DNA of 64,000 nt, from assembly GCF_018860345.1 (NCBI RefSeq), contig NZ_JAHKPJ010000021.1:604277-668276 (forward strand). The letters are read 5' to 3'. The position numbers and the translations under genes were made by a program. Positions 47,458-58,312 of the stretch are shown here, one piece after another (the first letter of the stretch is position 1; every line of letters starts with the position of its first letter). This DNA is from Psychrosphaera sp. F3M07 (GTDB lineage Bacteria; Pseudomonadota; Gammaproteobacteria; Enterobacterales; Alteromonadaceae). Below the pieces are notes generated by a model. It ran no database searches. It saw only the letters and a program-made list of their open reading frames with translations, and was not told where the DNA came from.

Positions 47458-48704
47458 CGGATCCCTAATACGGCTTTTATTGCGGTTAATTCCTGCATGT
47501 TTTGTTTTTCTGCTGCATCTTTTAAGGCAGAAGTTGGCGCATGAATTAATTTATTTGTTAATTTATTTGCTAGCTCTTTTAATATTTGTTCTACGTCGTT
47601 ACCCGCTTGTAATTGATTTATCGCTCTATCTAGCAGTTCATCTTTTATCGCCAAGCTTTGCTCACGATAATCACGGATCAAATCCACAGACTCCAAAGAG
47701 TTTAGCCAATCATCAAATATATTGGCTTTCTGTTGTATTATTTCTTCGGCATCAACGGCGGCTTCGGTTCTTGCTTGCATGTTTTTAGCGACAATTTCTT
47801 GTAAATCGTCAACGGTATATAAATAAGCATCGTCGAGCTCAGCAACTTGAGACTCAATGTCTCTTGGTACGGCCAAATCAACTAAAAACATAGGTCTGTG
47901 TTTTCGTCGTTTTAATACATTCTCAACCATACCTTTACCAATGATAGGCAAAGTACTGGCAGTTGAACTTATCACAACATCGGCTTCTAACATTTGAGCC
48001 GGAATTTGCCCTATGGTGCAAGTTTTAGCGGAAAACTGTTCAGCCACTAATTTAGCATTGCTCAAGGTTCTATTTGCGACAACTATGTCTTTAGCACCTT
48101 GCTCAAAAATGTGTTTCGCCACCAATTCGATGGTTTCGCCCGCACCGACTAATAACACTTTTTTATTATCAAAACTGCCAAATACTTGTTTGGCTAAAGT
48201 CACCGCTGCAAATGCAACCGAAACGGCATTCACCGCAATGTCTGTTTCAGTTCTGACTTTTTTAGCGACTGAAAATACTTGTTGGAACATACGTTCAAAA
48301 TAAGTCTTAACGGTACCCACTGATTTAGCTTGTTGATAGGCCTGTTTAACTTGACCTAATATTTGAGGCTCACCCAACACCATTGAGTCCAGTCCACTTG
48401 CCACACGCATTAAATGTGTTGTAGCTGAAACGTCCCTTTGAATGTATAAGTGTTGATCAAGCTCTTGTTCGGGTACTAAATGAAAGTCAGCTAACCAAGA
48501 TGTTAAGATTTGAGAATTGGTTGCATCGCCAAAACAGTAGATTTCAGTACGGTTGCATGTTGATAAAATCACGGCCTCATCACATAAACCATCGGCGATA
48601 ACCGACTGCAATGCTTCAGATAATCGTTCTGGTGTAAACGCTAGGCGCTCACGTAACTCTACTGACGCTGTTTTGTGATTTATACCTAATGCAAGAACCG
48701 TCAT
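47454..48704 (-). CDS. hemA: Glutamyl-tRNA reductase
   Basis: NADPH-dependent reduction of glutamyl-tRNA to glutamate-1-semialdehyde, the first committed step of heme synthesis by the C5 route. The 416-residue enzyme has its nucleophilic cysteine at C50 ([12 protein letters not shown]), the [17 protein letters not shown] stretch, the Rossmann segment [17 protein letters not shown] and the C-terminal helical dimerisation domain. It opens the hemA-prfA-prmC transcript and is divergent from lolB, matching E. coli. Confidence 0.97.
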   Translation of the reverse strand: MTVLALGINHKTASVELRERLAFTPERLSEALQSVIADGLCDEAVILSTCNRTEIYCFGDATNSQILTSWLADFHLVPEQELDQHLYIQRDVSATTHLMRVASGLDSMVLGEPQILGQVKQAYQQAKSVGTVKTYFERMFQQVFSVAKKVRTETDIAVNAVSVAFAAVTLAKQVFGSFDNKKVLLVGAGETIELVAKHIFEQGAKDIVVANRTLSNAKLVAEQFSAKTCTIGQIPAQMLEADVVISSTASTLPIIGKGMVENVLKRRKHRPMFLVDLAVPRDIESQVAELDDAYLYTVDDLQEIVAKNMQARTEAAVDAEEIIQQKANIFDDWLNSLESVDLIRDYREQSLAIKDELLDRAINQLQAGNDVEQILKELANKLTNKLIHAPTSALKDAAEKQNMQELTAIKAVLGIR

Positions 48705-48872
48705 AAAATGGCTGAATTTAAACCCCTTTGGAGAAAGGCGGCAATTCTACGAAAAAGCAGAGGTTTTTAAAAGCCTTAACATGGTTTATCACAATAGAAA
48801 TTATTAACTAAGAATTGATTTTCATTTTTTATCTGGGAAAATGGCCCTACTAAACTTGCAAGATTGGATTAT

Positions 48873-49472
48873 ATGAAACCTTTTCAAACCATTTTTTTAC
48901 GCGTCTCAATCTTGTTGCTTGCCTTATTTCTAAGTGCATGTAGCACATTAAATCAGTTTCAAACCGCACCAAAAGAATTGCCGCTTGATATCAAAAAACT
49001 AGATTTTTGGACTGTCAGAGGTAAAGTCTTAATAAAAACCGAGACCGAAAACCTATCCGGATATTTTTATTGGCAAAAACAACAAGACTCGGTTCAATTT
49101 TCGTTAAACACTTTTATTGGCACTAATATTCTTACCTTAACCACAAAAAACAACCTATCAACCTTAGAAGTGGACGGTAAGGTTTATAAAGATAGAAGCG
49201 CAAGTCGTTTGATACGGCGCACCACTGGAATCCAATTACCGCTAGAAAAGTTAGAACTATGGATACGGGGTCAATTAGCAGGTAAAGAAAAAAGCATTAT
49301 TAAAAATGGCAATCAAATAAAACAATTTGACTATACCGGCACAAAACAAAAGTGGCAGGTTAAGTATTCAAAATACCAACAACAGAAAATATATACCTTG
49401 CCAATGTTAATAAATTTAACCACCAAAGGGACTAAATTAAAATTATCCGTTTCTAATTGGGAGTTTAATTAA
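48873..49472 (+). CDS. lolB: Outer-membrane lipoprotein receptor LolB
   Basis: Accepts lipoproteins from LolA and inserts them into the outer membrane; itself a lipoprotein. ATG 48873 (TGGAT upstream) gives 199 residues, with a leader ending in the lipobox LSAC and cysteine at about residue 23. The pattern FWTVRGKVLIKTETENLSGY and WQVKYSKYQ are LolB-like. It is followed without gap by ispE (TAA then GTG). Order lolB-ispE-prs divergent from hemA is conserved. Its partner lolA is at 4120-4752. Confidence 0.93.
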   Translation: MKPFQTIFLRVSILLLALFLSACSTLNQFQTAPKELPLDIKKLDFWTVRGKVLIKTETENLSGYFYWQKQQDSVQFSLNTFIGTNILTLTTKNNLSTLEVDGKVYKDRSASRLIRRTTGIQLPLEKLELWIRGQLAGKEKSIIKNGNQIKQFDYTGTKQKWQVKYSKYQQQKIYTLPMLINLTTKGTKLKLSVSNWEFN

Positions 49473-50342
49473 GTGCCAATTAACACACTAAAACTTACTT
49501 CCCCTGCAAAACTTAACCTTTTTTTGCATATCAATGGCCAGCTAGAAAACGGTTATCATGAATTACAGTCTTTATTTCATTTCCTAGACAAAGGCGATGA
49601 ATTAACGTTTGAGCGCACCAACGACGGTATTGTCACTTTGGAATGTAATTTATCTGAGTTGGTGACTGAGCAGAACTTAATAATCAAAGCGGCAAATGCA
49701 CTTAAGGCGAGAGTACCTCAAGCACAAGATGGCGTTAAAATTAATTTACAAAAAGTATTACCAATGGGCGGCGGTGTTGGTGGTGGGTCATCAAATGCGG
49801 CTACTACATTATTGGCATTAAACGAATTATGGTCATTAAATTTAGCGCACTCTGAATTAGAAGTGATTGGAAAATCCCTTGGCGCTGATGTGCCTATTTT
49901 CGTACGAGGCCGATCATCAATTGCAGAAGGTATTGGGGAAAAATTAACTGACTACCCTATTGATGAAAAATGGTATTTAGTACTCACCCCACAGGTTCAT
50001 GTAAATACAGCGCTTTTATTTAGCAGTACTGAATTACCAAGAAATACTAAAAAAATAGACTTATGTAACATTAATTACACAGGTTTAACGCCTGAACATA
50101 AAAATGACTTTGAAACTTTAGTCTATAAAAACTATCCAGACGTTGCCAAAGCGATAGACTGGTTGTTAGAATACGCGCCAGCCAGATTAACTGGAACTGG
50201 TGCTTGTGTATTTTCAGTTTTTGAAAGTAAACAAGAAGCTGAATCAATTTTTAATAGATTGCCTGCGGATCTGTCTGGTTTTATTGCACAAGGTTGTAAT
50301 ATTTCTGTCACACATCAACAACTACGTGAGCAATTAAGCTAG
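49473..50342 (+). CDS. ispE: 4-diphosphocytidyl-2-C-methyl-D-erythritol kinase
   Basis: GHMP kinase that phosphorylates CDP-methylerythritol in the non-mevalonate isoprenoid pathway. The 289-residue protein starts at GTG immediately after the lolB stop. It shows SPAKLNLFLHINGQLENGYH near the N-terminus and the glycine-rich ATP loop PMGGGVGGGSSNAATT. The C-terminal substrate-site region includes ARLTGTGACVFSVF. Standard length and context, between lolB and prs. Confidence 0.97.
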   Translation: MPINTLKLTSPAKLNLFLHINGQLENGYHELQSLFHFLDKGDELTFERTNDGIVTLECNLSELVTEQNLIIKAANALKARVPQAQDGVKINLQKVLPMGGGVGGGSSNAATTLLALNELWSLNLAHSELEVIGKSLGADVPIFVRGRSSIAEGIGEKLTDYPIDEKWYLVLTPQVHVNTALLFSSTELPRNTKKIDLCNINYTGLTPEHKNDFETLVYKNYPDVAKAIDWLLEYAPARLTGTGACVFSVFESKQEAESIFNRLPADLSGFIAQGCNISVTHQQLREQLS

Positions 50343-50402
50343 AAATAAAGCCATACTTATACTTTATTTCTTAAACACTTAACGAAGCTATAGGATAACT
50401 CT

Positions 50403-51359
50403 GTGCCTGATATAAAGCTCTTCGCTGGAAACGCTACCCCAGAACTTGCTGAAATCGTCTGCAATCGTCTTGATTTAAAACTTGGAAATGCAACTGTTGG
50501 CCGTTTTAGCGACGGTGAAATAAGTGTACAAGTTCATGACAATGTTCGTGGTTCTGACGTATTTATTATTCAATCTACTTGTGCTCCATGTAATGACAAT
50601 CTAATGGAATTGATTGTTATGGTTGACGCATTACGTAGAGCATCCGCTGGTAGAATCACAGCGGTTATTCCTTACTTTGGTTACGCTAGACAAGATCGTC
50701 GTGTACGTTCTGCTCGTGTTCCTATTACTGCAAAGGTTGTTGCAGACTTTTTATCAAGTGTTGGTGTTGACCGTGTGTTGACAGTTGATTTACATGCAGA
50801 GCAAATTCAAGGTTTCTTTGATGTTCCTGTAGATAATGTATTCGGCAGCCCAATTCTAGTCGAAGACATGCGAAGCCAAGGTTTTGATGTTGCAGATGAT
50901 GTTGTTGTTGTTTCACCAGACATTGGTGGTGTAGTTAGAGCAAGAGCAATTGCAAAACTACTTGATGATAAAGACTTAGCTATTATCGACAAACGTCGCC
51001 CACAAGCTAACGTAGCGCAAGTTATGCACATCATTGGTGATATTGAAGGTCGTGATTGTATTATTGTTGACGATATGATCGATACTGGCGGTACTTTATG
51101 TAAAGCCGCTGAAGCACTTAAACAACATGGTGCTAAACGTGTATTTGCTTATGCAACACATCCAATATTCTCTGGTAATGCGGTTGAGAATCTTAAAAAC
51201 TCAGTAATTGATGAAGTCATCGTTACCGACTCAATTCCATTAAAAGCAGAAATTGCTGCATTACCTAATGTGCGTCAATTAACTTTAGGTAACATGTTAG
51301 CTGAAGCAATTCGTCGTCTAAGTAACGAAGAGTCAATCTCAGCGATGTTTGATCACTAA
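50403..51359 (+). CDS. prs: Ribose-phosphate pyrophosphokinase (PRPP synthetase)
   Basis: Makes PRPP from ribose 5-phosphate and ATP for nucleotide, histidine and tryptophan synthesis. The 318-residue protein starts at GTG 50403 with AGGA in the leader. It has [16 protein letters not shown], the flexible-loop region [14 protein letters not shown], the histidine-containing [11 protein letters not shown] and the PRPP-binding loop [13 protein letters not shown]. It is the last gene of the lolB-ispE-prs run and ends at a clear terminator. Confidence 0.98.
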   Translation: MPDIKLFAGNATPELAEIVCNRLDLKLGNATVGRFSDGEISVQVHDNVRGSDVFIIQSTCAPCNDNLMELIVMVDALRRASAGRITAVIPYFGYARQDRRVRSARVPITAKVVADFLSSVGVDRVLTVDLHAEQIQGFFDVPVDNVFGSPILVEDMRSQGFDVADDVVVVSPDIGGVVRARAIAKLLDDKDLAIIDKRRPQANVAQVMHIIGDIEGRDCIIVDDMIDTGGTLCKAAEALKQHGAKRVFAYATHPIFSGNAVENLKNSVIDEVIVTDSIPLKAEIAALPNVRQLTLGNMLAEAIRRLSNEESISAMFDH

Positions 51360-51383
51360 ACAAAGTAATCTTTGTCGCAGTGT

Positions 51384-51417
51384 AAAAAATCCGTCTTATC
51401 ATAGACGGATTTTTTTA
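51384..51417 (+). terminator. Terminator of the lolB-ispE-prs operon
   Basis: ATCCGTCT (51389-51396) pairs with AGACGGAT (51403-51410) over a six-base loop, preceded by A and followed by a T tract. Confidence 0.92.
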
Positions 51418-51473
51418 TACCTATTTTTCATGTTTCATAACACAGTTTGGTGGTCGGCTCTGGGTTGGAGCAT

Positions 51474-51502
51474 AAAAAAACCTCAGTATTTACTGAGGTT
51501 TA
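51474..51502 (-). terminator. Terminator of cysB
   Basis: AAACCTCAGT pairs with ACTGAGGTTT around a four-base loop. On the minus strand it is followed by a run of T, about 30 bases downstream of the cysB stop. Confidence 0.88.
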
Positions 51503-51531
51503 ATGAATCTTTTCATTTTACAATCAACCGG

Positions 51532-52560
<1,029 letters not shown>

Positions 52561-52677
52561 TTATTCCATAAAATTTTTAAATAGTTTCATATTTATTCAA
52601 AAAATGCATAAATAGTGTTTAATAAAGCAGTTTTCTATAACATTACTACCTCTTTCTATATAAACGGAGACATAAAA

Positions 52678-53364
52678 ATGGAACGTCCTGTTATTGATTT
52701 TTCTACTGTACTTGCTTCATCTGCTCACGATATGAAAAATGGGCTTTGTTTATTAATCCAATTAATAGAACAACTCAGTAGCAAAATGCGCTTAAACAAC
52801 ATGGATGAAGCGGAAGAATTAGCTCAAATTCATTATGAAGCTTCTCGGTTAAATACCAATTTATTGCAGATGTTAGCCATGTACCGTGCTGAGAAAAACG
52901 TATTGCCGTTAAATGTAGATGATTATTACTTAGACGAAACCCTTGATGACCTTGTCGCGAATAACAGTCTTTATATAGAAAACAAAAAGTTATCTATTAA
53001 TTTTGACGTAGAAGATGAATTATCTTGGTACTTTGACCAAGACTTAGTTTCTAACCTGTTAAACGATATCTTCGTTAATGCCATGCGTTATTGTAAATCG
53101 TCAATTTTAATTAGTGCAAAAACAGTCAATGACCAATTACATGTTTCCATCGCCGACGACGGTAACGGTTACCCAGAACATATGTTGCAATCGTCCATAA
53201 CCACACCACAAGATATTGAATTAAATATTAGTCGAACAGGTTTAGGATTATATTTTGCACAGTTAATTGCCGCTACACACGAACAAGATGGCACTTGTGG
53301 TTACATTAAGTTAGAAAATGGCGGTCCGCTAAATGGCAGTGTATTTACTTTAGTACTACCCTAA
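52678..53364 (+). CDS. Soluble sensor histidine kinase
   Basis: ATG 52678 with GGAG nine bases upstream gives 228 residues. The protein has a phospho-acceptor helix with His in SSAHDMKNGLCLLIQL and a HATPase domain with N-box LNDIFVNAMRYC, G1 IADDGNGYPE and G2 SRTGLGLYFA. No membrane helix and no sensor domain precede the kinase core, so input must come from a partner protein or the short N-terminus. No response regulator is adjacent; the HD-GYP regulator at 43774-45327 is an orphan too and could be a partner, which is a guess. Confidence 0.87.
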   Translation: MERPVIDFSTVLASSAHDMKNGLCLLIQLIEQLSSKMRLNNMDEAEELAQIHYEASRLNTNLLQMLAMYRAEKNVLPLNVDDYYLDETLDDLVANNSLYIENKKLSINFDVEDELSWYFDQDLVSNLLNDIFVNAMRYCKSSILISAKTVNDQLHVSIADDGNGYPEHMLQSSITTPQDIELNISRTGLGLYFAQLIAATHEQDGTCGYIKLENGGPLNGSVFTLVLP

Positions 53365-53465
53365 TCCATTTATTTTGTTTACTATTATTAATAGTTACTG
53401 AATTTATTTGATTTATAGGTACCGTCTTTAATCAAATAGTTATTTGTATTTATTTGGAGTTATCA

Positions 53466-54215
53466 ATGGCGATAATCATCGCATTAATTATCGGTCTTGT
53501 GATCATTGCCGTAATAGCAAACCTGTTACAGCAACATAAAGAAAAACAAGATGCCGATAGACGTCAAGAAATGACCAAATACAAAACCATTATTGAAGAA
53601 ACTGAATTAATGATCGCCAATGATTCTAGTGTCCCAATCACCCGTAATGGTTTTATTATTTTATATCGTAGAGTTTTAAATTCATTGAAAAAAATGAATG
53701 AGTTAACCCCTGGCAATAAAGATATACATGCCCGCATAAAAGACTGTACTGGAAAAATCGAAGCCGGTGAATTTCACACTATTGAAGCCGAGTCGATGCA
53801 CTTACCAGAAAATGAAAAAGCATTAATAGCGTTAATTCAGGGAATTAAAAAGTACCGTATCATTTTGCGTTCAGAACATAGTAAAGGCACATTATCTGCC
53901 GCAATCTTCTTAGAAGAAGATAAAAAGATTGAACATTTACAGTTAAGAATTAATGTTGAGTCACAAATGCGCAGAGGGAATACCGCGAGATCAAATGGTA
54001 TGACAGGCTCAGCAAGACAGTATTATGAAAAAGCGTTAGCAACACTCGACGCGCAAACCTACACAAGTGAATATATTGTGGCCGCTAGAGAAAAAACCGC
54101 GCAAATCCTTACTGAGATTGCTTCTGAGCTAAGTGCATCGAAGGCTGAAAAAGCAACAAAAACAGAAAGTGAAGATAATTTAGATGCCCTGTTTGCGCCG
54201 AAGAAAAAATGGTAA
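53466..54215 (+). CDS. Membrane-anchored helical protein of unknown function
   Basis: ATG 53466 with TTGGAG upstream gives 249 residues. An N-terminal membrane helix (about residues 2-21) is followed by a long, highly charged helical region with two probable helical-repeat stretches: VLNSLKKMNELTPGNKDIHA, and the TPR-like TGSARQYYEKALATLDAQTY. It ends in an acidic then basic tail (DNLDALFAPKKKW). I do not recognise the family, though it looks conserved in Alteromonadales. It follows the kinase gene by about 100 bases on the same strand and precedes a terminator. Confidence 0.65.
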   Translation: MAIIIALIIGLVIIAVIANLLQQHKEKQDADRRQEMTKYKTIIEETELMIANDSSVPITRNGFIILYRRVLNSLKKMNELTPGNKDIHARIKDCTGKIEAGEFHTIEAESMHLPENEKALIALIQGIKKYRIILRSEHSKGTLSAAIFLEEDKKIEHLQLRINVESQMRRGNTARSNGMTGSARQYYEKALATLDAQTYTSEYIVAAREKTAQILTEIASELSASKAEKATKTESEDNLDALFAPKKKW

Positions 54216-54234
54216 TGGTCAGTTAATAACATAA

Positions 54235-54257
54235 AGCAGGCAAGCCCTGCTTTTTTT
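54235..54257 (+). terminator. Terminator after the membrane-anchored helical protein gene
   Basis: AGCAGG pairs with CCTGCT around CAAGC and is followed by a run of seven T, 20 bases after the stop at 54215. Confidence 0.85.
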
Positions 54258-54286
54258 ATGCAAGTTAATAACGTAATTAAAGAGTT

Positions 54287-54733
54287 ATGGCACAATTGCA
54301 AATTGAACAATGGCGACAACCGCAACAAAAGTTGATCAATCAGTTTTATAAAACACATCAACAAAATGTAAGCTGCCATCGGGCGGATGATATTTATTTT
54401 ATGCGCGATACTGAGTCTGAAAACGACACTATTGTAGCCGTGACCTTTATAAGAAAATTAACCACGTCTTCTGAACACTTACATCTATTACGCAGCCTTT
54501 TTGTTAGCCCAACATTCCGTAACAAAGGTCTCGCTAAACAACTGATACAATATATTTTACAAGACCAACACGTCCCTTTAACGGTTATCTGTGAGCCCAA
54601 ATTAACCGCGCTATATCTGAGTGTTGGTTTTACCCTAAGTGATGCATCCGATTGTTCAGATTCAGACTATCTCACTAAATTTATAAAACAAAATTACCAC
54701 ATACTAAAATACAACCACGGTTCTAATACATGA
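54287..54733 (+). CDS. GNAT family N-acetyltransferase
   Basis: A 148-residue acetyltransferase starting 30 bases after a terminator. The fold landmarks are beta-4 LHLLRSLFV, the acetyl-CoA loop FRNKGLAKQLIQYIL, and beta-5 LTVICEPKLTALYLSVGF. It has its own short spacer and may have its own promoter upstream of, or within, the terminator region. Substrate unknown. Confidence 0.87.
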   Translation: MAQLQIEQWRQPQQKLINQFYKTHQQNVSCHRADDIYFMRDTESENDTIVAVTFIRKLTTSSEHLHLLRSLFVSPTFRNKGLAKQLIQYILQDQHVPLTVICEPKLTALYLSVGFTLSDASDCSDSDYLTKFIKQNYHILKYNHGSNT

Positions 54734-54869
54734 ACTTACGTCGTTTAATCTAAAGGTTTATTCGATTTGTATGATGTATCAATTCTATCTGATAACAATG
54801 AGAGAGAAAGTGCTGAGTGACCTTATTAGAAATAAACAACAATCGTGGAAGATTTAACAAGGAAAATTA

Positions 54870-54900
54870 AAAAATAAAGCCGCGTTAACGGCCTTATTTA
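54870..54900 (-). terminator. Terminator of the rhodanese gene
   Basis: AATAAAGCCG (54873-54882) pairs with CGGCCTTATT (54889-54898) with one mismatch. On the minus strand it is followed by TTTATTTTTTA, closing the gene that ends at 54926. Confidence 0.7.
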
Positions 54901-54925
54901 TTCTTTATAAAATGCTTATTGAGTT

Positions 54926-55309
54926 TTAAAGAGTATGAAAACCTTTATTCGTCCACTCCATCATGCCTCCATTTACCGAAAACACGCTGTTAAATCCCAT
55001 AGACTGTAACGACGCGGCAGCTAATGCTGAACGAGCACCAGAACGGCAAATTAAATAAATATCAAACTTATTCATTTCATCTAATGGTGATTCTGCATCT
55101 TTAAATTCTGGATGCATCTGTAATTTCATTTCTAACACCCCACGAGGAAAGTTTACCGCACCAGCGATATGGCTTTCTTTAAACTCTTCAGGCTCTCTCA
55201 CATCGATTAATACGATGTCATTAGCTAAATGTGTGGCTAAATCATCAACGGTGACTTCTGTGATTTGGCTTTTCACGTTTTGCACTATTTCTGCGGCGGA
55301 TTTAATCAT
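54926..55309 (-). CDS. Rhodanese-like sulfurtransferase
   Basis: ATG 55309 with AGAGG upstream gives 127 residues, a single rhodanese domain. The active-site loop CRSGARS carries the persulfide cysteine at about residue 88 (YLICRSGARSA), and DVREPEEFKESHIAGAVNFP is the CH2A-like motif. It is 56 bases downstream of a TauE/SafE exporter gene on the same strand, a pairing that suggests sulfur-compound handling such as thiosulfate or sulfite. Confidence 0.92.
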   Translation of the reverse strand: MIKSAAEIVQNVKSQITEVTVDDLATHLANDIVLIDVREPEEFKESHIAGAVNFPRGVLEMKLQMHPEFKDAESPLDEMNKFDIYLICRSGARSALAAASLQSMGFNSVFSVNGGMMEWTNKGFHTL

Positions 55310-55365
55310 TTGTACCTCTAAATTCAATATTTATTAGAAAACATACACGTTAATTTAAACGAGTA

Positions 55366-56142
55366 TTATGTAAAAATCTTATCAATTAATATAAAACTGG
55401 CAATTAATATTAAAAAACAGCCAAACAATTTGGTTAATAATTTTTGATTAATAAATTGTTGTAACCAAAGGCCTATATACGAACCCACAATACCAATCAC
55501 TCCAATAACAATTAACATGGACCATTGTATTTGGCTAAAGAGTTCCATTGAATGTTCGTGATAAGAGATCAATCCCATAGTGGATTGTAAAAAGATGATA
55601 ACAACACTGGTTGAGACGGCTTTGTTGATCGATAGGTTAGACAATAAAACAAGCGCTGGAACAATAAGAAAGCCACCGCCCACGCCAATAAAACCAGTAA
55701 CTAAGCCAACCAAAAGACCAATAACAATCAATATTAAATTATGAACCGGTACCCCTTGTTTATTAACATCCATCGTCAGCATTTTCACTGCAGCTACAAA
55801 CATTAACGTAACAAATACAATAATTTGAATTTCAGATTCAACACTCGACCCCCAATAAGCACCAGCATAACTTCCAACTAGGCCGGGGAAAGCAAAATAG
55901 AATAAATGGCTCTTACTTACCCCACTTTTGAACCATTGCGGGATAGCAGTAAAAAAAGAAATGATAGCCACTACGAATAATGAACCAATGACGGCGGACT
56001 TCTCGTCATAACCGAGTAAGTAAATTAGTGTCGGTAAGGTTAAGATAGCACCACCAGAGCCAAATACTCCTAAAGATAAGCCTATGACAATGGCGCTAAT
56101 TACGGTCAGTTCAAACAAATTATTCTCAATAAGAGTTAACAA
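55366..56142 (-). CDS. TauE/SafE family (sulfite/organosulfur) exporter
   Basis: A 258-residue inner-membrane protein with seven to eight helices. The two family repeat motifs are FGSGGAILTLPTLIYLLGYD near residue 28 and FIGVGGGFLIVPALVLLSNL near residue 151. The family moves sulfite, sulfoacetate, thiosulfate or taurine-derived sulfonates. It probably forms an operon with the downstream rhodanese gene. The N-terminal helix (LFELTVISAIVIGLSLG) is the usual start. Confidence 0.92.
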   Translation of the reverse strand: MLTLIENNLFELTVISAIVIGLSLGVFGSGGAILTLPTLIYLLGYDEKSAVIGSLFVVAIISFFTAIPQWFKSGVSKSHLFYFAFPGLVGSYAGAYWGSSVESEIQIIVFVTLMFVAAVKMLTMDVNKQGVPVHNLILIVIGLLVGLVTGFIGVGGGFLIVPALVLLSNLSINKAVSTSVVIIFLQSTMGLISYHEHSMELFSQIQWSMLIVIGVIGIVGSYIGLWLQQFINQKLLTKLFGCFLILIASFILIDKIFT

Positions 56143-56216
56143 ACTTGGTGCTTATTATATTAGCGTTTACTTATGTACTTGTCATCGCTTGTTTTGAAAT
56201 AACTTGATAAAACTTT

Positions 56217-56477
56217 TTACTGCAGTAATTCATGCCCTTCTGGCAATTGCCTTGCTATCCAAAGTGCTAACTTGTGTTTCATGTTGGGTTGATCTTCTTT
56301 ATCCAAGGCAAGGGGTTGAATGAGCTTGTCATTCACTAATAAACGATAAAGACTTTCTATTTTCTGTTTAGCCGAATTGGTTGCTGCAAACCCTTTATAA
56401 CCTCGGTTCATAGCATACTTTTCGCCGACAATAATGGCTTTCTTTAATAACGCCGCTTCGTTTTTTATTTTTTTCAT
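56217..56477 (-). CDS. DUF5062 family protein
   Basis: An 86-residue soluble basic protein. MKKIKNEAALLKKAIIVGEK, then YAMNRGYKGFAATNSAKQKI and LALWIARQLPEGHELL match the DUF5062 pattern from memory, a small helical family of marine gammaproteobacteria with unknown function. It stands alone about 100 bases from the methyltransferase gene upstream. Confidence 0.8.
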   Translation of the reverse strand: MKKIKNEAALLKKAIIVGEKYAMNRGYKGFAATNSAKQKIESLYRLLVNDKLIQPLALDKEDQPNMKHKLALWIARQLPEGHELLQ

Positions 56478-56581
56478 CGTTTACCTAACTCTATGATCGT
56501 CCTTTATAATTTACCTATCATTACACAGTTAATGCGTTGAGTATTTACTTATATAGACATTATCAAAGGCAAGTCGTTAAA

Positions 56582-57334
56582 TTATTTTTTTACTTTAGCC
56601 GATGAATTAGAAGATGCCCTTGAAACCACAGGTTGGAATGTCGTGTTAAATCGAACTTTTGAACGTATTGGTGTTAACGGCCACTCACGCTTTTTTGCGG
56701 TAATAATACAAACACTGCCTACCTTGGGAAGGTATTTTCTAATCAGTTTTTGTAACCAATTTTCAGTGTCCTTTTTACTCAGAAAAGTAGAATAACAGCA
56801 ATATTCTTGCTCTATGATTTCAAAACCTAATAACACCAGCCAATCTTTAATTCGCGGAATAGAAAACAATCTGGCATTCCACAACGGTGATTGTGTTTTA
56901 AAAGGCCATAACTTATTAACAATAAAGAGTGAAAAAGGATTAAATACCGACATGACCAAGTTGCCGTTTGGCATTAAAACTCTGTGTATTTCTCTTAATA
57001 CTTGATGCGGATCACTGGCGAATTCAAGTTCATGATTCATCAGCACAACATCAACAGAATTGGAAAGAAAAGGTAATTGGTCAAACTCAGCAAATACCCC
57101 TAACAAATGAGGTTTAACGAATGATGGGGCAAGATTAATTTGATGTTTGATTAAACACGACTTGGTATCTAAAGCATTGGTTAAATGACCAAGTTTTACT
57201 AAATGGTGTCCAAAACTTAATTTTAGTCTACGTCTTATTATGTCATTCTGAATATGCTTTAATTCTTTACCAGTGGGAATTTGCTCCCACTGAGATAGTG
57301 ATTCAGTCCAAGTATAAGTTAATGCAGGTTTCAT
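56582..57334 (-). CDS. Class I SAM-dependent methyltransferase
   Basis: A 250-residue soluble protein. A normal SAM motif I is blurred, but post-I regions are clear: LPFLSNSVDVVLMNHELEFA, then HQVLREIHRVLMPNGNLVMS and VFNPFSLFIVNKLWPF, as in methyltransferase domain 11 proteins. The position divergent from gloB (as in E. coli yafS-gloB) supports the conserved family. Substrate unknown. The degenerate first motif leaves open whether it is fully active. Confidence 0.83.
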   Translation of the reverse strand: MKPALTYTWTESLSQWEQIPTGKELKHIQNDIIRRRLKLSFGHHLVKLGHLTNALDTKSCLIKHQINLAPSFVKPHLLGVFAEFDQLPFLSNSVDVVLMNHELEFASDPHQVLREIHRVLMPNGNLVMSVFNPFSLFIVNKLWPFKTQSPLWNARLFSIPRIKDWLVLLGFEIIEQEYCCYSTFLSKKDTENWLQKLIRKYLPKVGSVCIITAKKREWPLTPIRSKVRFNTTFQPVVSRASSNSSAKVKK

Positions 57335-57410
57335 TAAACACTCTCACTATAAACAACTAAAAAATTACTAATCAAACACTAACACTAATTCACAATAGTA
57401 TAGGCTTTTT

Positions 57411-58184
57411 ATGTACCAAGTTATCGCCATTCCAGCATTTTCTGACAATTACCTTTGGGCGATTGTGAATCAAGAAGGATATTGTGCCATTGTTGATCCG
57501 GGCGATGCCAGCCCCGTTATTGATTTTTTACAAACACATAATTACACCTTAACTGATATCTTACTCACTCATCATCATCCCGATCATATAGGTGGCGTTG
57601 ATACCTTATTAAAAACCTATAACAATATTAACGTTTACGGGCCAAGCACAGAACGGTTCCCTATGGTCAATAAACCATGCAAAGACAATGACCAAATTAC
57701 TCTACCCCAATTAAATATTGCCTTAACCGTCATGGAAGTGCCGGGTCATACCATCGATCACATTTGTTACTTTGATCAACTGAGTCTATTTGTTGGCGAC
57801 ACGCTTTTTTCCGCTGGTTGTGGCCGTTTATTCGAAGGTAGCCCTGAACAAATGCACCAATCATTAACCCGTATATCGGCTTTGGATAAACACACCATTG
57901 TGTATTGTGCACATGAATACACCCTAGCCAATCTAAAATTTGCCTTAACAGTTAATGCAGAAAACCAAGACTTAATTGCCTATAACAATAGCGCGACACA
58001 ATTACGATCGGAAAATATCGCCACTATTCCAACGGTATTATCAACTCAATTAGACATAAATCCATTTTTAAGAAGCTTTGATCCTGCGATAAAACAAGCC
58101 GTTATCAAACACTTTAACCTAAAGGACTCGATAACTGACGTTGAGTGTTTTACCTATTTAAGGAAGTGGAAAGACAAGTTTTAA
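57411..58184 (+). CDS. gloB: Hydroxyacylglutathione hydrolase (glyoxalase II)
   Basis: Hydrolyses S-D-lactoylglutathione to D-lactate and glutathione, completing methylglyoxal detoxification. The 257-residue metallo-beta-lactamase-fold enzyme has the binuclear metal motif THHHPDH at residues 53-59, further ligands in VPGHTIDHIC and VGDTLFSAGCGRLFEG, and the C-terminal glutathione-binding HEYTLANLKFA. It is divergent from the methyltransferase gene, with about 75 bases between. Confidence 0.97.
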   Translation: MYQVIAIPAFSDNYLWAIVNQEGYCAIVDPGDASPVIDFLQTHNYTLTDILLTHHHPDHIGGVDTLLKTYNNINVYGPSTERFPMVNKPCKDNDQITLPQLNIALTVMEVPGHTIDHICYFDQLSLFVGDTLFSAGCGRLFEGSPEQMHQSLTRISALDKHTIVYCAHEYTLANLKFALTVNAENQDLIAYNNSATQLRSENIATIPTVLSTQLDINPFLRSFDPAIKQAVIKHFNLKDSITDVECFTYLRKWKDKF

Positions 58185-58312
58185 AGTCAACTTCAATCGT
58201 AGCCATTGTTTAATTATTAAGTTACTATCTTCAGGTCTTTATGGCTCAAGGTTTTCACCTGTATATCAAAACCACATGAGTCACCTTTTTACTTAAAATA
58301 ATCTGTGTATAT

